DNA of 64,000 bases, taken from positions 1-64,000 of the forward strand of contig JAEYRH010000016.1 of NCBI GenBank assembly GCA_023435705.1. Reading direction: 5' to 3'. Under the pieces are notes generated by a model. It did no database searches, had not been told where the DNA came from, and saw nothing but the letters and a program-made list of their open reading frames with translations. Shown piece after piece: positions 8,112 to 16,672 of the stretch (positions are counted from its first letter, which is position 1; each line of letters starts with the position of its first letter). The translations under genes were made by a program, and so were the position numbers. This DNA is from Bacillota bacterium (GTDB taxonomy: Bacteria > Bacillota > Clostridia > Christensenellales > UMGS416).

Positions 8112-10519
8112 AAAACCAGTTGAATGTGCAGGAAGCCAGGGAGTTGCTGGCGTCAAAGATGATGCGTTATTTCAACGCGAGGCTGGAGGAGGCCACCGAT
8201 GAGCAGCTCTATGTTGCTGTTTCCTCCACACTGCGGGATATCGCGATGCAGAGGCGCTCAGCCTTTAAAAAGAGCGTAAACGAGCAGCAAGCCCGCCAGG
8301 TCTATTACCTCTCCATGGAGTTCCTGCTGGGCCGCATGATGCGCAACACGCTGTTTAACCTGGAGTTGACTGATGTGTTTGATATGGCGCTCAAGGAGTC
8401 TGGCAAATCGCTGGATGGCCTGTATGAGTTGGAAAACGATCCGGGCTTGGGCAACGGCGGCCTTGGGCGGCTGGCAGCCTGCTATATGGACGCCCTCTCA
8501 AGCTCCGGTTACCCGGCCATCGGCCACTCGATCCGTTATGATTTTGGTGTGTTCCGTCAGAAGATCGTGGACGGCTATCAAACCGAGCTGCCCGATGAAT
8601 GGCTGGAAAGCGGCGAACCCTGGATGGTGCCACGGCTTGATGAAACGGTGGAGGTTCACTTCGGCGGCAACGTGGTGGAGGATTGGAGCACCGGATCACT
8701 GAAGGTGCGACATGAGAACTATTTCACGGTGCTGGCGGTGCCATATGAGTTCCCGATCGCCGGTTATGGCGATGGCAGCGTCGTCAACGAGCTGTGGCTG
8801 TGGAGTGCGAAAAGCCCTGTCTCGCTGGATATGCAGCTGTTTTCCTCCGGAAAATATATGCAGGCTATCGAACAAAACGCGCTGGCAGAGATCATCTCCA
8901 AGGTGCTTTATCCTGATGACAACCATTTTGAGGGCAAGTCGCTGCGCTTGAAGCAGCAGTACTTTTTGGTGTCGGCTTCGGTGCAGCGAATCGTGCGCAG
9001 CCATCTGAAGCATTACAAGACGCTGGACAACCTGCATGTGAAAAAGGCCATACAACTCAACGACACCCACCCGGCGCTGGTGGTGCCAGAGCTTATGCGC
9101 ATCCTCATGGATGACCATGGCTACTCCTGGGAGCGGGCCTGGGAGATTGTGACACATACTGTCTCCTACACCAACCACACGGTAATGCCTGAGGCGCTGG
9201 AGCAATGGCCGGAGACCCTGGTGCAGATGCACATGCCCCGCATCCTGGGCATCGTGAAAGAAATCAACGAGCGGGCCTGCCGAGAGCTTTTTGCCCGCAC
9301 CGGCGACATGGAGGCCGTTTCCCGCATGGCAATCGTGCGTGACGGCGTGCTGCACATGGCCAATTTGAGCGTGATCGCAAGCTCTCATGTCAACGGCGTC
9401 TCAGCGTTGCACAGCCAGATTTTGAAAGACGATCTATTCAACAGCTTCTACAAGCTGGATCCCGGTAAGTTTCTGAACGTGACCAACGGCATTGCTCACC
9501 GCCGCTGGCTCTGCCAAGCCAACCCAGGGCTGACAGACCTGATCGAGGAGCTATGCGGCCCGGCCTTCAAGTCTGATGCTGCAGCTCTTTCGCACCTGCG
9601 GCGTTATGAGGGAGACAGCGCTGTGCTGGACCGCCTGAACGCCATCAAGCGGGAGAACAAGGTCAAACTGGCTGACTTCATCAAGCAAACCCAAAACATC
9701 ACCGTGGATCCGGACAGCATTTTCGATGTGCAGGCCAAGCGGCTCCACGAATACAAACGGCAGCTGCTCAATGTGCTGCACATTCTGAGCCTGTACAACG
9801 AGCTGCTCGAGAACCCCAATGCCAACATCCACCCGCGCACATTCCTTTTTGCTGCCAAGGCTTCGCCGGGCTACTCTGTGGCCAAGCGCATCATCCACCT
9901 GATCTGCCGCTTGGCTGACGCCGTGAACCGGGATGACCGTGTGCGAGACCGGCTCAAGGTGGTGTTCCTGGAGGATTACCGCGTCACGCTTGCGGAAAAG
10001 ATCATCCCTGCCGCGGACCTGAGCGAGCAGATTTCCACCGCTGGCAAGGAGGCCAGCGGCACAGGCAACATGAAGTTCATGATGAATGGCGCACTGACGA
10101 TTGGCACGCTGGATGGCGCCAACGTGGAGATCCACGAGCAGGTGGGTGATGATAACATGTTCCTGTTCGGCCTCAAAACTCACGAGGTGGAAGCGCTCTG
10201 GAAGGCTTGTTACACCCCCAGCGCTTATTACCAGCGCAGCGAACGCCTGAAAGGCGCGTTGGACGCGTTGGGCGCGGGGCTGGCGGGGGAGCGGTTCAAC
10301 GACATCTCGTTGTCTCTTCTGACCCACGACACCTACCTGCTGCTTGCTGACTTTGACAGCTATGTGGAGGCGCAGGGCAAGGCTGCCGCCGCCTATGCTG
10401 ACCGCCAGAGATGGGCGAAGATGGCCTTAGTGAACATTTCAGGGTCCGGTGTGTTTGCTGCGGACCGCAGCGTGCGTGAATACGCGGAGAATATCTGGGA
10501 TTTGGGAAAAATTCTTTAG
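8108..10519 (+). CDS. glgP: Glycogen/alpha-glucan phosphorylase GlgP
   Basis: An 803-residue PLP-dependent phosphorylase (GT35) releasing glucose-1-phosphate from glycogen. The glycine-rich ENDPGLGNGGLGRLAAC segment is around residue 112-128, and the PLP lysine lies in EASGTGNMKFMMNGA around residue 645-660. Length is normal for the family. It begins four bases inside the end of glgA, so synthesis and degradation enzymes are translationally coupled. It is the last glycogen gene proper, with the cNMP/DUF2225 gene only 60 bases further. The N-terminal extension typical of allosterically regulated animal enzymes is absent, as in other bacteria. Confidence 0.97.
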   Translation: MKNQLNVQEARELLASKMMRYFNARLEEATDEQLYVAVSSTLRDIAMQRRSAFKKSVNEQQARQVYYLSMEFLLGRMMRNTLFNLELTDVFDMALKESGKSLDGLYELENDPGLGNGGLGRLAACYMDALSSSGYPAIGHSIRYDFGVFRQKIVDGYQTELPDEWLESGEPWMVPRLDETVEVHFGGNVVEDWSTGSLKVRHENYFTVLAVPYEFPIAGYGDGSVVNELWLWSAKSPVSLDMQLFSSGKYMQAIEQNALAEIISKVLYPDDNHFEGKSLRLKQQYFLVSASVQRIVRSHLKHYKTLDNLHVKKAIQLNDTHPALVVPELMRILMDDHGYSWERAWEIVTHTVSYTNHTVMPEALEQWPETLVQMHMPRILGIVKEINERACRELFARTGDMEAVSRMAIVRDGVLHMANLSVIASSHVNGVSALHSQILKDDLFNSFYKLDPGKFLNVTNGIAHRRWLCQANPGLTDLIEELCGPAFKSDAAALSHLRRYEGDSAVLDRLNAIKRENKVKLADFIKQTQNITVDPDSIFDVQAKRLHEYKRQLLNVLHILSLYNELLENPNANIHPRTFLFAAKASPGYSVAKRIIHLICRLADAVNRDDRVRDRLKVVFLEDYRVTLAEKIIPAADLSEQISTAGKEASGTGNMKFMMNGALTIGTLDGANVEIHEQVGDDNMFLFGLKTHEVEALWKACYTPSAYYQRSERLKGALDALGAGLAGERFNDISLSLLTHDTYLLLADFDSYVEAQGKAAAAYADRQRWAKMALVNISGSGVFAADRSVREYAENIWDLGKIL

Positions 10520-10579
10520 TCTTATCCCAAACTTATGATATACTGTCAAAAGATTGACTTTTGATAAGAGGTATCCTCC

Positions 10580-11836
10580 TTGCTGAACCTGTCTGTGATG
10601 AAGAATTTCAAGCGTTTGCGCAAATATGCCGCCGGCACGGTGGTGATACGCAACGGAAGCGTTGAGATGATCGTAATCTTCAAGGGAGAGGCTGCGATTT
10701 ACCCCAAGGAACAGCCTAACCAACCGGCGGTGGCCACATTGGGTGCCGGTGATGTCTTTGGAGAGGATGCGCTCATTCTTGGTGCACCGCAGTCTGCCAT
10801 GGTGGTGGCAGTCACTGATGTGTTCGTTCTCTTGCTGGATCGCGAAAACATTGTCAGTTTCATTCACGAAGAGCCGGAGCTGACATTTGAGCTCATGAAG
10901 TTTCTGTGCGACAGGCAGAAGGCTGGAGGTAAACCGGCTCATGTGAAGCACGTGGCTCCCAAAACGCAGCCGCCTAAGGCTGTAGTACATCCGGCAGCTG
11001 AGCCAGCTCCTTCCCCCAAAGCAGCGCCGGCGCCCCAGCCGGCAACGATGGCCGTTGAACCTGTTGCTGTCAATGCAAACATCGAGCCATCAGGCATGTC
11101 CAGCCTGTTCCCGGTGGGTCACGGTAGTTATCAGCTCACCCTCAACAATGGCGATGCTGCACACCTGCTGGAGAAAGAATATGACTGCCCGGTATGTCAT
11201 TTCCAATTCAAAGCAAAAAAGGTGAAGGGGTCAAAGCTTATTGTGGAGCGCACCGACCCCGACATGCGCAGCCATTATCAGGGCGTTGAGCCGCTTTATT
11301 ATGATGTAGTTACCTGCCCCCATTGCCTTTTCAGCGCCCTTGTGGAGCAATTCGATGCGCCAGACATGGTCCGGGCGGATTTGCGCTCCATGCTGCAGGC
11401 ATATCAGCCGGATGTGACCGTCAAGACAGGCATAGAGCTTGACACATTCTCCGTGTTCGCCGGTTACTATCTGGCGTTGCTCTGCGCACCGAAATGTTTC
11501 CAGGCCCATCACTTAGCCACCGCAAAGCTGTGGCTGAAACTCAGCCGGATCTATCAGGATTGCAGTGATGGGGCAATGGAGCTGGTAACTGCACAAAAAG
11601 CACTGGATGAGTATCTGTATGTCTATATGAATGAGAGAAACACCCCGGAGCAGGACCAGCAGCTTTGCGTCATATTAGGGGAACTGTATATCAAACAGGG
11701 AGACCTGAGAAACGCCAGGGATTATTATTTCAAGGCCAAGACAAACCGGCAGGGTTCGCAGGTGTTGAAGATGCAGGCCGAGGACCGGTTGGCAGCAATC
11801 AAGGAGATGGAGAAGGCAAGATCAACAGTGGGTTGA
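10580..11836 (+). CDS. Cyclic-nucleotide-binding-like domain / DUF2225 / TPR protein
   Basis: A 418-residue cytoplasmic protein. Residues about 10-110 resemble a Crp/cNMP-binding beta-barrel, with LGAGDVFGEDALILGAP in the position of the phosphate-binding cassette. A proline/alanine-rich linker spans about 115-170. Residues about 200-330 form a DUF2225 domain with two CxxC pairs (CPVC, CPHC) likely to bind zinc. The C-terminal third is helical and TPR-like (ELYIKQGDLRNARDYYFKA). There is no DNA-binding helix-turn-helix. The start is TTG at 10580, eight bases after AAGAGG. It follows glgP by 60 bases with no terminator, so it is probably co-transcribed with the glycogen operon and may sense a ligand. 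Its function is unknown. Confidence 0.8.
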   Translation: MLNLSVMKNFKRLRKYAAGTVVIRNGSVEMIVIFKGEAAIYPKEQPNQPAVATLGAGDVFGEDALILGAPQSAMVVAVTDVFVLLLDRENIVSFIHEEPELTFELMKFLCDRQKAGGKPAHVKHVAPKTQPPKAVVHPAAEPAPSPKAAPAPQPATMAVEPVAVNANIEPSGMSSLFPVGHGSYQLTLNNGDAAHLLEKEYDCPVCHFQFKAKKVKGSKLIVERTDPDMRSHYQGVEPLYYDVVTCPHCLFSALVEQFDAPDMVRADLRSMLQAYQPDVTVKTGIELDTFSVFAGYYLALLCAPKCFQAHHLATAKLWLKLSRIYQDCSDGAMELVTAQKALDEYLYVYMNERNTPEQDQQLCVILGELYIKQGDLRNARDYYFKAKTNRQGSQVLKMQAEDRLAAIKEMEKARSTVG

Positions 11837-11895
11837 TCCCTGCCTTCTTATGAGGCAGGTGGTAGCATTGCTGCCGCATGGAGCTCCGTAACAAT

Positions 11896-11925
11896 TTGCA
11901 CTTTTCGCCTTGATGCTAATATAGT
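11896..11925 (+). promoter_or_regulatory. Promoter of the GH13 gene, predicting a near-leaderless mRNA
   Basis: TTGCAC (11896-11901), an 18-base spacer and TATAGT (11920-11925). The predicted transcript start near 11932 lies only about five bases before the ATG. Confidence 0.55.
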
Positions 11926-11936
11926 ACAATACCACC

Positions 11937-13748
11937 ATGACTACCAACCCCCAAGACCTCCAATACACCCCAACCACAGCCTCCCTTCGCGAAGGCTCTT
12001 CTTTGGTTGTCCGCATTGGCGTGTTGCGCCGCCAGGCGGCCTTTTCACTTTATCTGCACCTCATGCCAGACGGTGGCGAACCTCGCCCAATCCCGATGGC
12101 ATGGCTGGGCCTGAACGGCAACCATGACGAATACGAAGCCTCGCTTGCAGATCTGACCCCTGGCCTTTATTGGGTTTGGTTTGAGCAGGACGTCTGCGGA
12201 GACCGTTTTTCCTTCGGGAAAGAAAGCCCCTGGCAGCTCACAGTCTACCGTAGAGATTATGAAACGCCGCGTTGGTATGAAGCCGGTGTGACATACCACA
12301 TCTTTGTGGATCGCTTCCACCGGGCCGGGCTGAAGCCCACGCCGAAGGAAGGCAGGCTTTTCCGTTTCCATGAGGATTGGTATGAGCAGCCGGATCTGTA
12401 TGCCGAGGGGGAGCTGGAGCAGAATTTTGACTTCTTCGGCGGCAACCTGTTGGGCATTGAGGAAAAGCTGGATTACCTGCAGTCCCTTGGCGTGGCCACG
12501 CTCTATCTGAGCCCGCTTTTCGAGGCAGCTTCCAACCACCGCTATGATACTGGCGATTATCACAAGGTGGATCCGGTTGCCGGCGATGAAGAGGATTTGC
12601 GGTCACTTTGCCGCAGTGCCGGTGAACGCGGTATCCGGGTGATCCTGGATGTGGCGTTCAGCCACACCGGCAGCGACAGCCGCTATTTCAACGCCAGGGG
12701 CCTTTATGACAGCTTGGGGGCCTCGCAGTCGCTTGATTCACCATATGCCTCCTGGTACCGTTTCCGGCACTGGCCTGATGACTATGAGTGCTGGTGGGGT
12801 GTCAAAACGCTGCCGCAGGTCAATGAACTGGACCCTAGATATCTCAAGTTCACACTGGAAGATGAGAGTAGTGTAATTCGGCACTGGTTTGACGTCGGGG
12901 TTTCGGGCTACCGCCTGGATGTAGCCGACGAGCTGCCTGCGGAATACCTGGAGCGACTGAGGGCTGCTGTAAAGGCGGTGAAACCAGATGGGCTGATCAT
13001 CGGCGAGGTCTGGGAAGATGCCACCACCAAGGTGAGCTATGGCGAGCGCCGGCGCTATTTGCAAGGGCGGGAGCTGGACGGTGTGATGAACTACCCAGCC
13101 CGCGATGCCATCCTTCGGTTCGTCAAAAGCGAGCTAGACGCGCCCGGGTTGGCGGATGCGCTCATGGCGCTCCACCGTAATGTGCCCGGGCCTGCTCGTC
13201 ACTGCATGATGAACGTGCTGGGCACCCATGACACGGCCCGCACGATCAATGTGTTGGGGGCTGCGCCGGAGGTGTTTGCGCTCACCAAGCAGGAAAGAGC
13301 ATCGCGGGGACTAACTGAGGAGGAGTGCCGCCGGGGCAGGGAAGCTTTGATGCTCGCCTCGGCGCTGCAATACATGCTGCCCGGTTCGCCCTGCCTGTAT
13401 TATGGAGATGAAGCGGGTATGTCTGGCTTTGAGGACCCCCTGAACCGAAGGGGCTACCCCTGGGGCCGGGAGGACAATGAGCTACTTAATTGGTACCGCA
13501 CACTGGGCCTGCTGCGGAAACAGCATGCAGATCAGTTTTGTTCTGAAGAGTTGGTTGTGAACGCGATGGGAAATGACGCGGTTACCATCTCACGCAAAGC
13601 CGATACCGGTTTCATCATGGCCATAGTTAACCGGGGGAGTCTCCCGCTGCCTATGGAACTGCCCACAAGGGCTGAGATGGTTGCCGGCCGGATGGAGAGC
13701 GGTGCTGTGCCACCCAGAAGCGCGGCCATCTGGTCGCAGTGTTCATAG
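11937..13748 (+). CDS. GH13 family alpha-amylase / neopullulanase-like enzyme
   Basis: A 603-residue glycoside hydrolase. An N-terminal beta-sandwich (residues 1-110) precedes the barrel, which opens at WYEAGVTYHIFVDRF. Catalytic residues are recognisable: the nucleophile in GYRLDVADELP, the acid/base in IIGEVWED and the transition-state aspartate in VLGTHDTART. Conserved substrate-side motifs are DVAFSHTG and YYGDEAGMSG. There is no signal peptide, so it probably acts on internal alpha-glucans or imported maltodextrins, which fits its place behind the glycogen genes. No Shine-Dalgarno site precedes the ATG; the sequence just upstream is ACCACC. Exact specificity (neopullulanase, cyclomaltodextrinase or alpha-amylase) cannot be decided from sequence. 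Confidence 0.9.
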   Translation: MTTNPQDLQYTPTTASLREGSSLVVRIGVLRRQAAFSLYLHLMPDGGEPRPIPMAWLGLNGNHDEYEASLADLTPGLYWVWFEQDVCGDRFSFGKESPWQLTVYRRDYETPRWYEAGVTYHIFVDRFHRAGLKPTPKEGRLFRFHEDWYEQPDLYAEGELEQNFDFFGGNLLGIEEKLDYLQSLGVATLYLSPLFEAASNHRYDTGDYHKVDPVAGDEEDLRSLCRSAGERGIRVILDVAFSHTGSDSRYFNARGLYDSLGASQSLDSPYASWYRFRHWPDDYECWWGVKTLPQVNELDPRYLKFTLEDESSVIRHWFDVGVSGYRLDVADELPAEYLERLRAAVKAVKPDGLIIGEVWEDATTKVSYGERRRYLQGRELDGVMNYPARDAILRFVKSELDAPGLADALMALHRNVPGPARHCMMNVLGTHDTARTINVLGAAPEVFALTKQERASRGLTEEECRRGREALMLASALQYMLPGSPCLYYGDEAGMSGFEDPLNRRGYPWGREDNELLNWYRTLGLLRKQHADQFCSEELVVNAMGNDAVTISRKADTGFIMAIVNRGSLPLPMELPTRAEMVAGRMESGAVPPRSAAIWSQCS

Positions 13749-13803
13749 ACTTCATCTTTCTCAGGATCAGACCAAATCCGACCGGATTCGGCCAAAGCAT
13801 TTG

Positions 13804-13832
13804 TTGACGAGCCTTTCCACCCTCTCTATAAT
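13804..13832 (+). promoter_or_regulatory. Consensus sigma-A promoter of sigH
   Basis: TTGACG (13804-13809), a 17-base spacer and a perfect TATAAT (13827-13832). Start of transcription is predicted near 13839, about 33 bases before the chosen start codon. Confidence 0.85.
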
Positions 13833-13871
13833 CATGTGTATATGTGAATTCAAATGAGGAGCCGCAGCCCC

Positions 13872-14528
13872 ATGAGTATGGAACGGGTTTTGGCTGAATA
13901 CGCGGTGGATGGCACGTTTTCCTGTTATGAAGTATCCAGTGATGAGGAGATTGTCACGCTTGTGCAGTCCGGCGACAATGTGGCGCTGGATTATCTGCTT
14001 TTTCGATACAAGAATTTTGTGAAGGCAAAAGCCCGTGCCTACTTTTTGATTGGAGCCGATCGGGAGGACATCATCCAGGAGGGCATGATCGGCTTTTTTA
14101 AGGCTGTGCGCGACTACCGGCCTGATCGTGCTGCATCTTTCCACGTGTTTGCCGAGCTTTGCATCACCCGGCAAATCATCACCGCGATCAAGACCGCCAC
14201 GCGGTTGAAGCATATTCCGCTCAATTCCTATGTGTCGCTCAACAAGCCGGTCTACGATGAGGATTCGGAGCGCACACTGATGGATGTGGTGTCTGCCGAG
14301 TCCGCCTGCTCGCCGGAACAGCTGCTGTTGGATCGTGAAAAGCGTAATTATCTGGAGCAGAAAATGAACGAGTCGCTTTCTGAGCTGGAGTGGGAGGTGC
14401 TCTCATCCTATCTGCAGGACCGCAGCTATCAGGAGATCGCCGTGGATCTGCGGCGGCAGGTGAAGAGTGTGGACAACGCACTGCAAAGGATCAAGAGGAA
14501 GATGGAGAAGATGATGGATGAGGCGTAG
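13872..14528 (+). CDS. sigH: RNA polymerase sporulation sigma factor SigH
   Basis: A 218-residue sigma-70 family factor with region 2 (DYLLFRYKNFVKAKARAYF followed by GADREDIIQEGMIGFFKAVRDYRP), the segment LKHIPLNSYVSLNKPVYDED typical of SigH (Spo0H), and a region 4 helix-turn-helix (SYQEIAVDLRRQVKSVDNAL). SigH directs early stationary-phase and sporulation-entry genes. ATG at 13872 is preferred over the in-frame ATG at 13854 because AGGAG lies at normal spacing before it. It has its own vegetative-type promoter and stands alone, converging with the O-antigen-ligase-like gene. Confidence 0.93.
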   Translation: MSMERVLAEYAVDGTFSCYEVSSDEEIVTLVQSGDNVALDYLLFRYKNFVKAKARAYFLIGADREDIIQEGMIGFFKAVRDYRPDRAASFHVFAELCITRQIITAIKTATRLKHIPLNSYVSLNKPVYDEDSERTLMDVVSAESACSPEQLLLDREKRNYLEQKMNESLSELEWEVLSSYLQDRSYQEIAVDLRRQVKSVDNALQRIKRKMEKMMDEA

Positions 14529-14541
14529 TCACGCCTTGCAA

Positions 14542-15723
14542 TCAGCACTCCTGTTGAAGGGCTTGCGTTTGCAGCTCTTCTTTTTTTGTTATCTCCTGCG
14601 CCGCCAGGATCAACATCAGCAAAATGCCCGTCTGCGGCCAGAGGATTGTCACATCAGTCAGCCCATGAATGGCGGTCACCGCCACAACCGCGAAAATGAG
14701 CGGCGTGATGGCGCTTTGTGCCGATACCCGAAATCGCCGCCACCCATCGCGGAAGGTTAAAAAGAAGAATGCGCCCCAAAACAGAGTGCCGGTCATTCCA
14801 AAACTGATCAGCGCTTCCAGTATCATATTGTGGGCATGATAATACTTTTGAACATCGCTCAGATGGAAGTAACCCATTGCACCCACGCCAAACAACCAGT
14901 GCTGACGGATGCCCTCCAGCGCCTCCATCCAGATCGAGGTGCGGATGAACTTCGCGATGTCGATGCTGTCAAGCCTTGGGAAGATGGCAGGAAAGGATAA
15001 TGCAAGCTTGATCCCGATGGCATAGATCGCAATAAGAACAAGCAGGCTCTTGGTCTTCCTACGCATCACAAAGAATACAAACAGGCCGCCGAAAATCGCG
15101 GGCCACGCCGAGCGGCTGTTTGCCATGAAGAGGGCAGCGATGGTGGCTACCGTCACGACAACCAGGAAAGCCTTGTGACCCTTTGTTTTTGCAGATGACA
15201 GCCGGTAGAATGCCAGCATCAGCACCAGTTCCAGTGCGTAGCTGTAGTAGTTTGCGTTCTGAAAGGTGGAGGGGGAGCGGGGCGCCAGCCCCAACACCCG
15301 TTGGAACAGCGCAATGAAAAAGTAAACCAAGCTGATGATACAGGCCACGTCCACCGCAGCGTGAAATAGCTCTTTGGTCATCACACAGCGCAGATACAGG
15401 TAAAACAACAGCACGATGAGGATGCCAGCAGCCACAGCCAGGCCGATCCAGTTTCCATAGATGAATGGCACAGCGATGGCAAGGATCGCAAATAGTGCCA
15501 GCCAGCGCAAATGCGGAGTTGCAGCGATCTGTGCGCGGAGGTTTTGGTTTAGGAGTGCGTAGGCAACGGCCAGCAACGCCACCGCTCCGCAAAGATAGGC
15601 ATGGACAAATATGGACACCACAGCAAGGATGATGATCTTGCCGTCCAGGCCACCCATGCCTGAGAGCAACGGCTCTGACTGGAGGCCCTCTCTGCCAAAG
15701 GCCAACTCCCGGTTTGGAGACAT
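14542..15723 (-). CDS. O-antigen ligase/polymerase-like membrane protein (Wzy/WaaL type)
   Basis: A polytopic membrane protein of about 393 residues with roughly ten hydrophobic segments and a Wzy_C-like domain. The characteristic loop SRSAWPAIFGG (around 210-220) and a large extracytoplasmic stretch with GVGAMGYFHL and YHAHNMILEALISFG resemble the conserved H-rich region of this superfamily (HNxxLE). In Gram-positives such proteins polymerise or attach surface polysaccharide or other glycans. Two in-frame ATGs exist at 15735 and 15723; the second has GAGGTG at short spacing. No glycosyltransferase neighbours, so the substrate cannot be inferred. It converges on sigH with only 13 bases between the genes. 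Confidence 0.75.
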   Translation of the reverse strand: MSPNRELAFGREGLQSEPLLSGMGGLDGKIIILAVVSIFVHAYLCGAVALLAVAYALLNQNLRAQIAATPHLRWLALFAILAIAVPFIYGNWIGLAVAAGILIVLLFYLYLRCVMTKELFHAAVDVACIISLVYFFIALFQRVLGLAPRSPSTFQNANYYSYALELVLMLAFYRLSSAKTKGHKAFLVVVTVATIAALFMANSRSAWPAIFGGLFVFFVMRRKTKSLLVLIAIYAIGIKLALSFPAIFPRLDSIDIAKFIRTSIWMEALEGIRQHWLFGVGAMGYFHLSDVQKYYHAHNMILEALISFGMTGTLFWGAFFFLTFRDGWRRFRVSAQSAITPLIFAVVAVTAIHGLTDVTILWPQTGILLMLILAAQEITKKEELQTQALQQEC

Positions 15724-15777
15724 CAAGCACCTCATTTTTGCAACGCGTGCAGCGCGGGGAATATTTCACCAAATCAA

Positions 15778-15803
15778 AAGGCTGCTCCGTTCGGAGCAGC
15801 CTT
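15778..15803 (-). terminator. Terminator of yceD-rpmF
   Basis: A perfect 12-pair inverted repeat, AAGGCTGCTCCG and CGGAGCAGCCTT with a two-base centre, followed by T residues when read on the minus strand, just downstream of rpmF. Confidence 0.9.
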
Positions 15804-15825
15804 GATTGGACCGTTGGATCGGGCC

Positions 15826-16023
15826 TTACTTGGCCTTCTTGGCAGCCGTCTCCGTAATGACGGCCTGACGCCCGTCATAATAGCCACAATTGCCGCAAAC
15901 GCGATGAGGGAGCTTCGCCTGCTTGCATCTGGGGCACTCGGTGATCGGGGGAGTCTCCAGTTTCCAATTGGCCAGCCGCGAACGGGAACGGGCCTTTGAA
16001 TGTCTACCCTTTGGTAATGCCAT
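15826..16023 (-). CDS. rpmF: 50S ribosomal protein L32
   Basis: A 65-residue basic protein starting MALPKGRHSKARSRSR, with a four-cysteine zinc ribbon (CPRCKQAKLPHRVCGNCGYY). It is the zinc-binding form of L32 in the large ribosomal subunit. A GGAGGTG site precedes ATG. It lies 47 bases downstream of the DUF177 gene, the conserved yceD-rpmF pairing seen across bacteria, and ends at a strong terminator. Confidence 0.97.
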   Translation of the reverse strand: MALPKGRHSKARSRSRLANWKLETPPITECPRCKQAKLPHRVCGNCGYYDGRQAVITETAAKKAK

Positions 16024-16070
16024 GGTAACACCTCCTCGCAGCGTGGCTGCAAATTACTTGATCAGTTTTA

Positions 16071-16535
16071 TTAGCCTTCGGGGTCGGCCTGTGAGCAGTC
16101 GCATGTGTTGGTGTTGCGATCAACTCCGCACACCGGGCATAACCCCAGGCAATCCTCGCTGCACAGATGTCGCATCGGCGCGTTCAGCGAGATCAGGTCT
16201 CCGGCCATCTGCCCCAAGTCGAGTATTTCCCCCTGATAGAGATAGCGGTCAGGATGGTTCTCGTCGGCCTCTTTGGCGAATTCCTCAGTGAAGTCAATCG
16301 TGAGCTCGGAAGGCACGTCTCTCAGGCAACGGCAGCAGGTCGCAGTGTATTCGGCGTGGACGCTGCCGCTCAGGAAGAAATCCTCACCGGTATATGTGGC
16401 CTTGCCGCTCATCGTGACCGGTTTTGTGAAACGCAGATCCTCGCCAGCCACGCTGATGGGTTCGAATTGCTCCGCAAGCTCAAACGGCATTGGTTGGCCG
16501 GGGGCTTTTAGCGCTCTTGAAATATCCAGGTGCAT
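16071..16535 (-). CDS. yceD: YceD/DUF177 family 23S rRNA accumulation protein
   Basis: A 154-residue protein ending in a cysteine-rich region: CCRCLRDVP in the middle and CSEDCLGLCPVCGVDRN near the C-terminus, the arrangement typical of DUF177. The family is linked to accumulation of 23S rRNA and large-subunit assembly and almost always precedes rpmF, as here. ATG at 16535 follows GGAGGAAG at good spacing; the longer frame to 16556 has no such signal. The promoter lies 30 bases upstream. Confidence 0.9.
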   Translation of the reverse strand: MHLDISRALKAPGQPMPFELAEQFEPISVAGEDLRFTKPVTMSGKATYTGEDFFLSGSVHAEYTATCCRCLRDVPSELTIDFTEEFAKEADENHPDRYLYQGEILDLGQMAGDLISLNAPMRHLCSEDCLGLCPVCGVDRNTNTCDCSQADPEG

Positions 16536-16564
16536 GTTCTTCCTCCGAAAAGGCAACGCAGTCC

Positions 16565-16593
16565 ATTATATTGATATTGTGCTTTGTTGTCAA
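16565..16593 (-). promoter_or_regulatory. Consensus promoter of yceD-rpmF
   Basis: Read on the minus strand, TTGACA, a 17-base spacer and TATAAT: both hexamers perfect. Transcription is expected to start near 16558, giving a short 5' leader. Confidence 0.92.
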
Positions 16594-16672
16594 CAAATAT
16601 TCACTTCACAACGCCTTGAATCAAGCGATTTGCATACAATTTGGCCATATTTGACCGAATCATACGCGAGGT

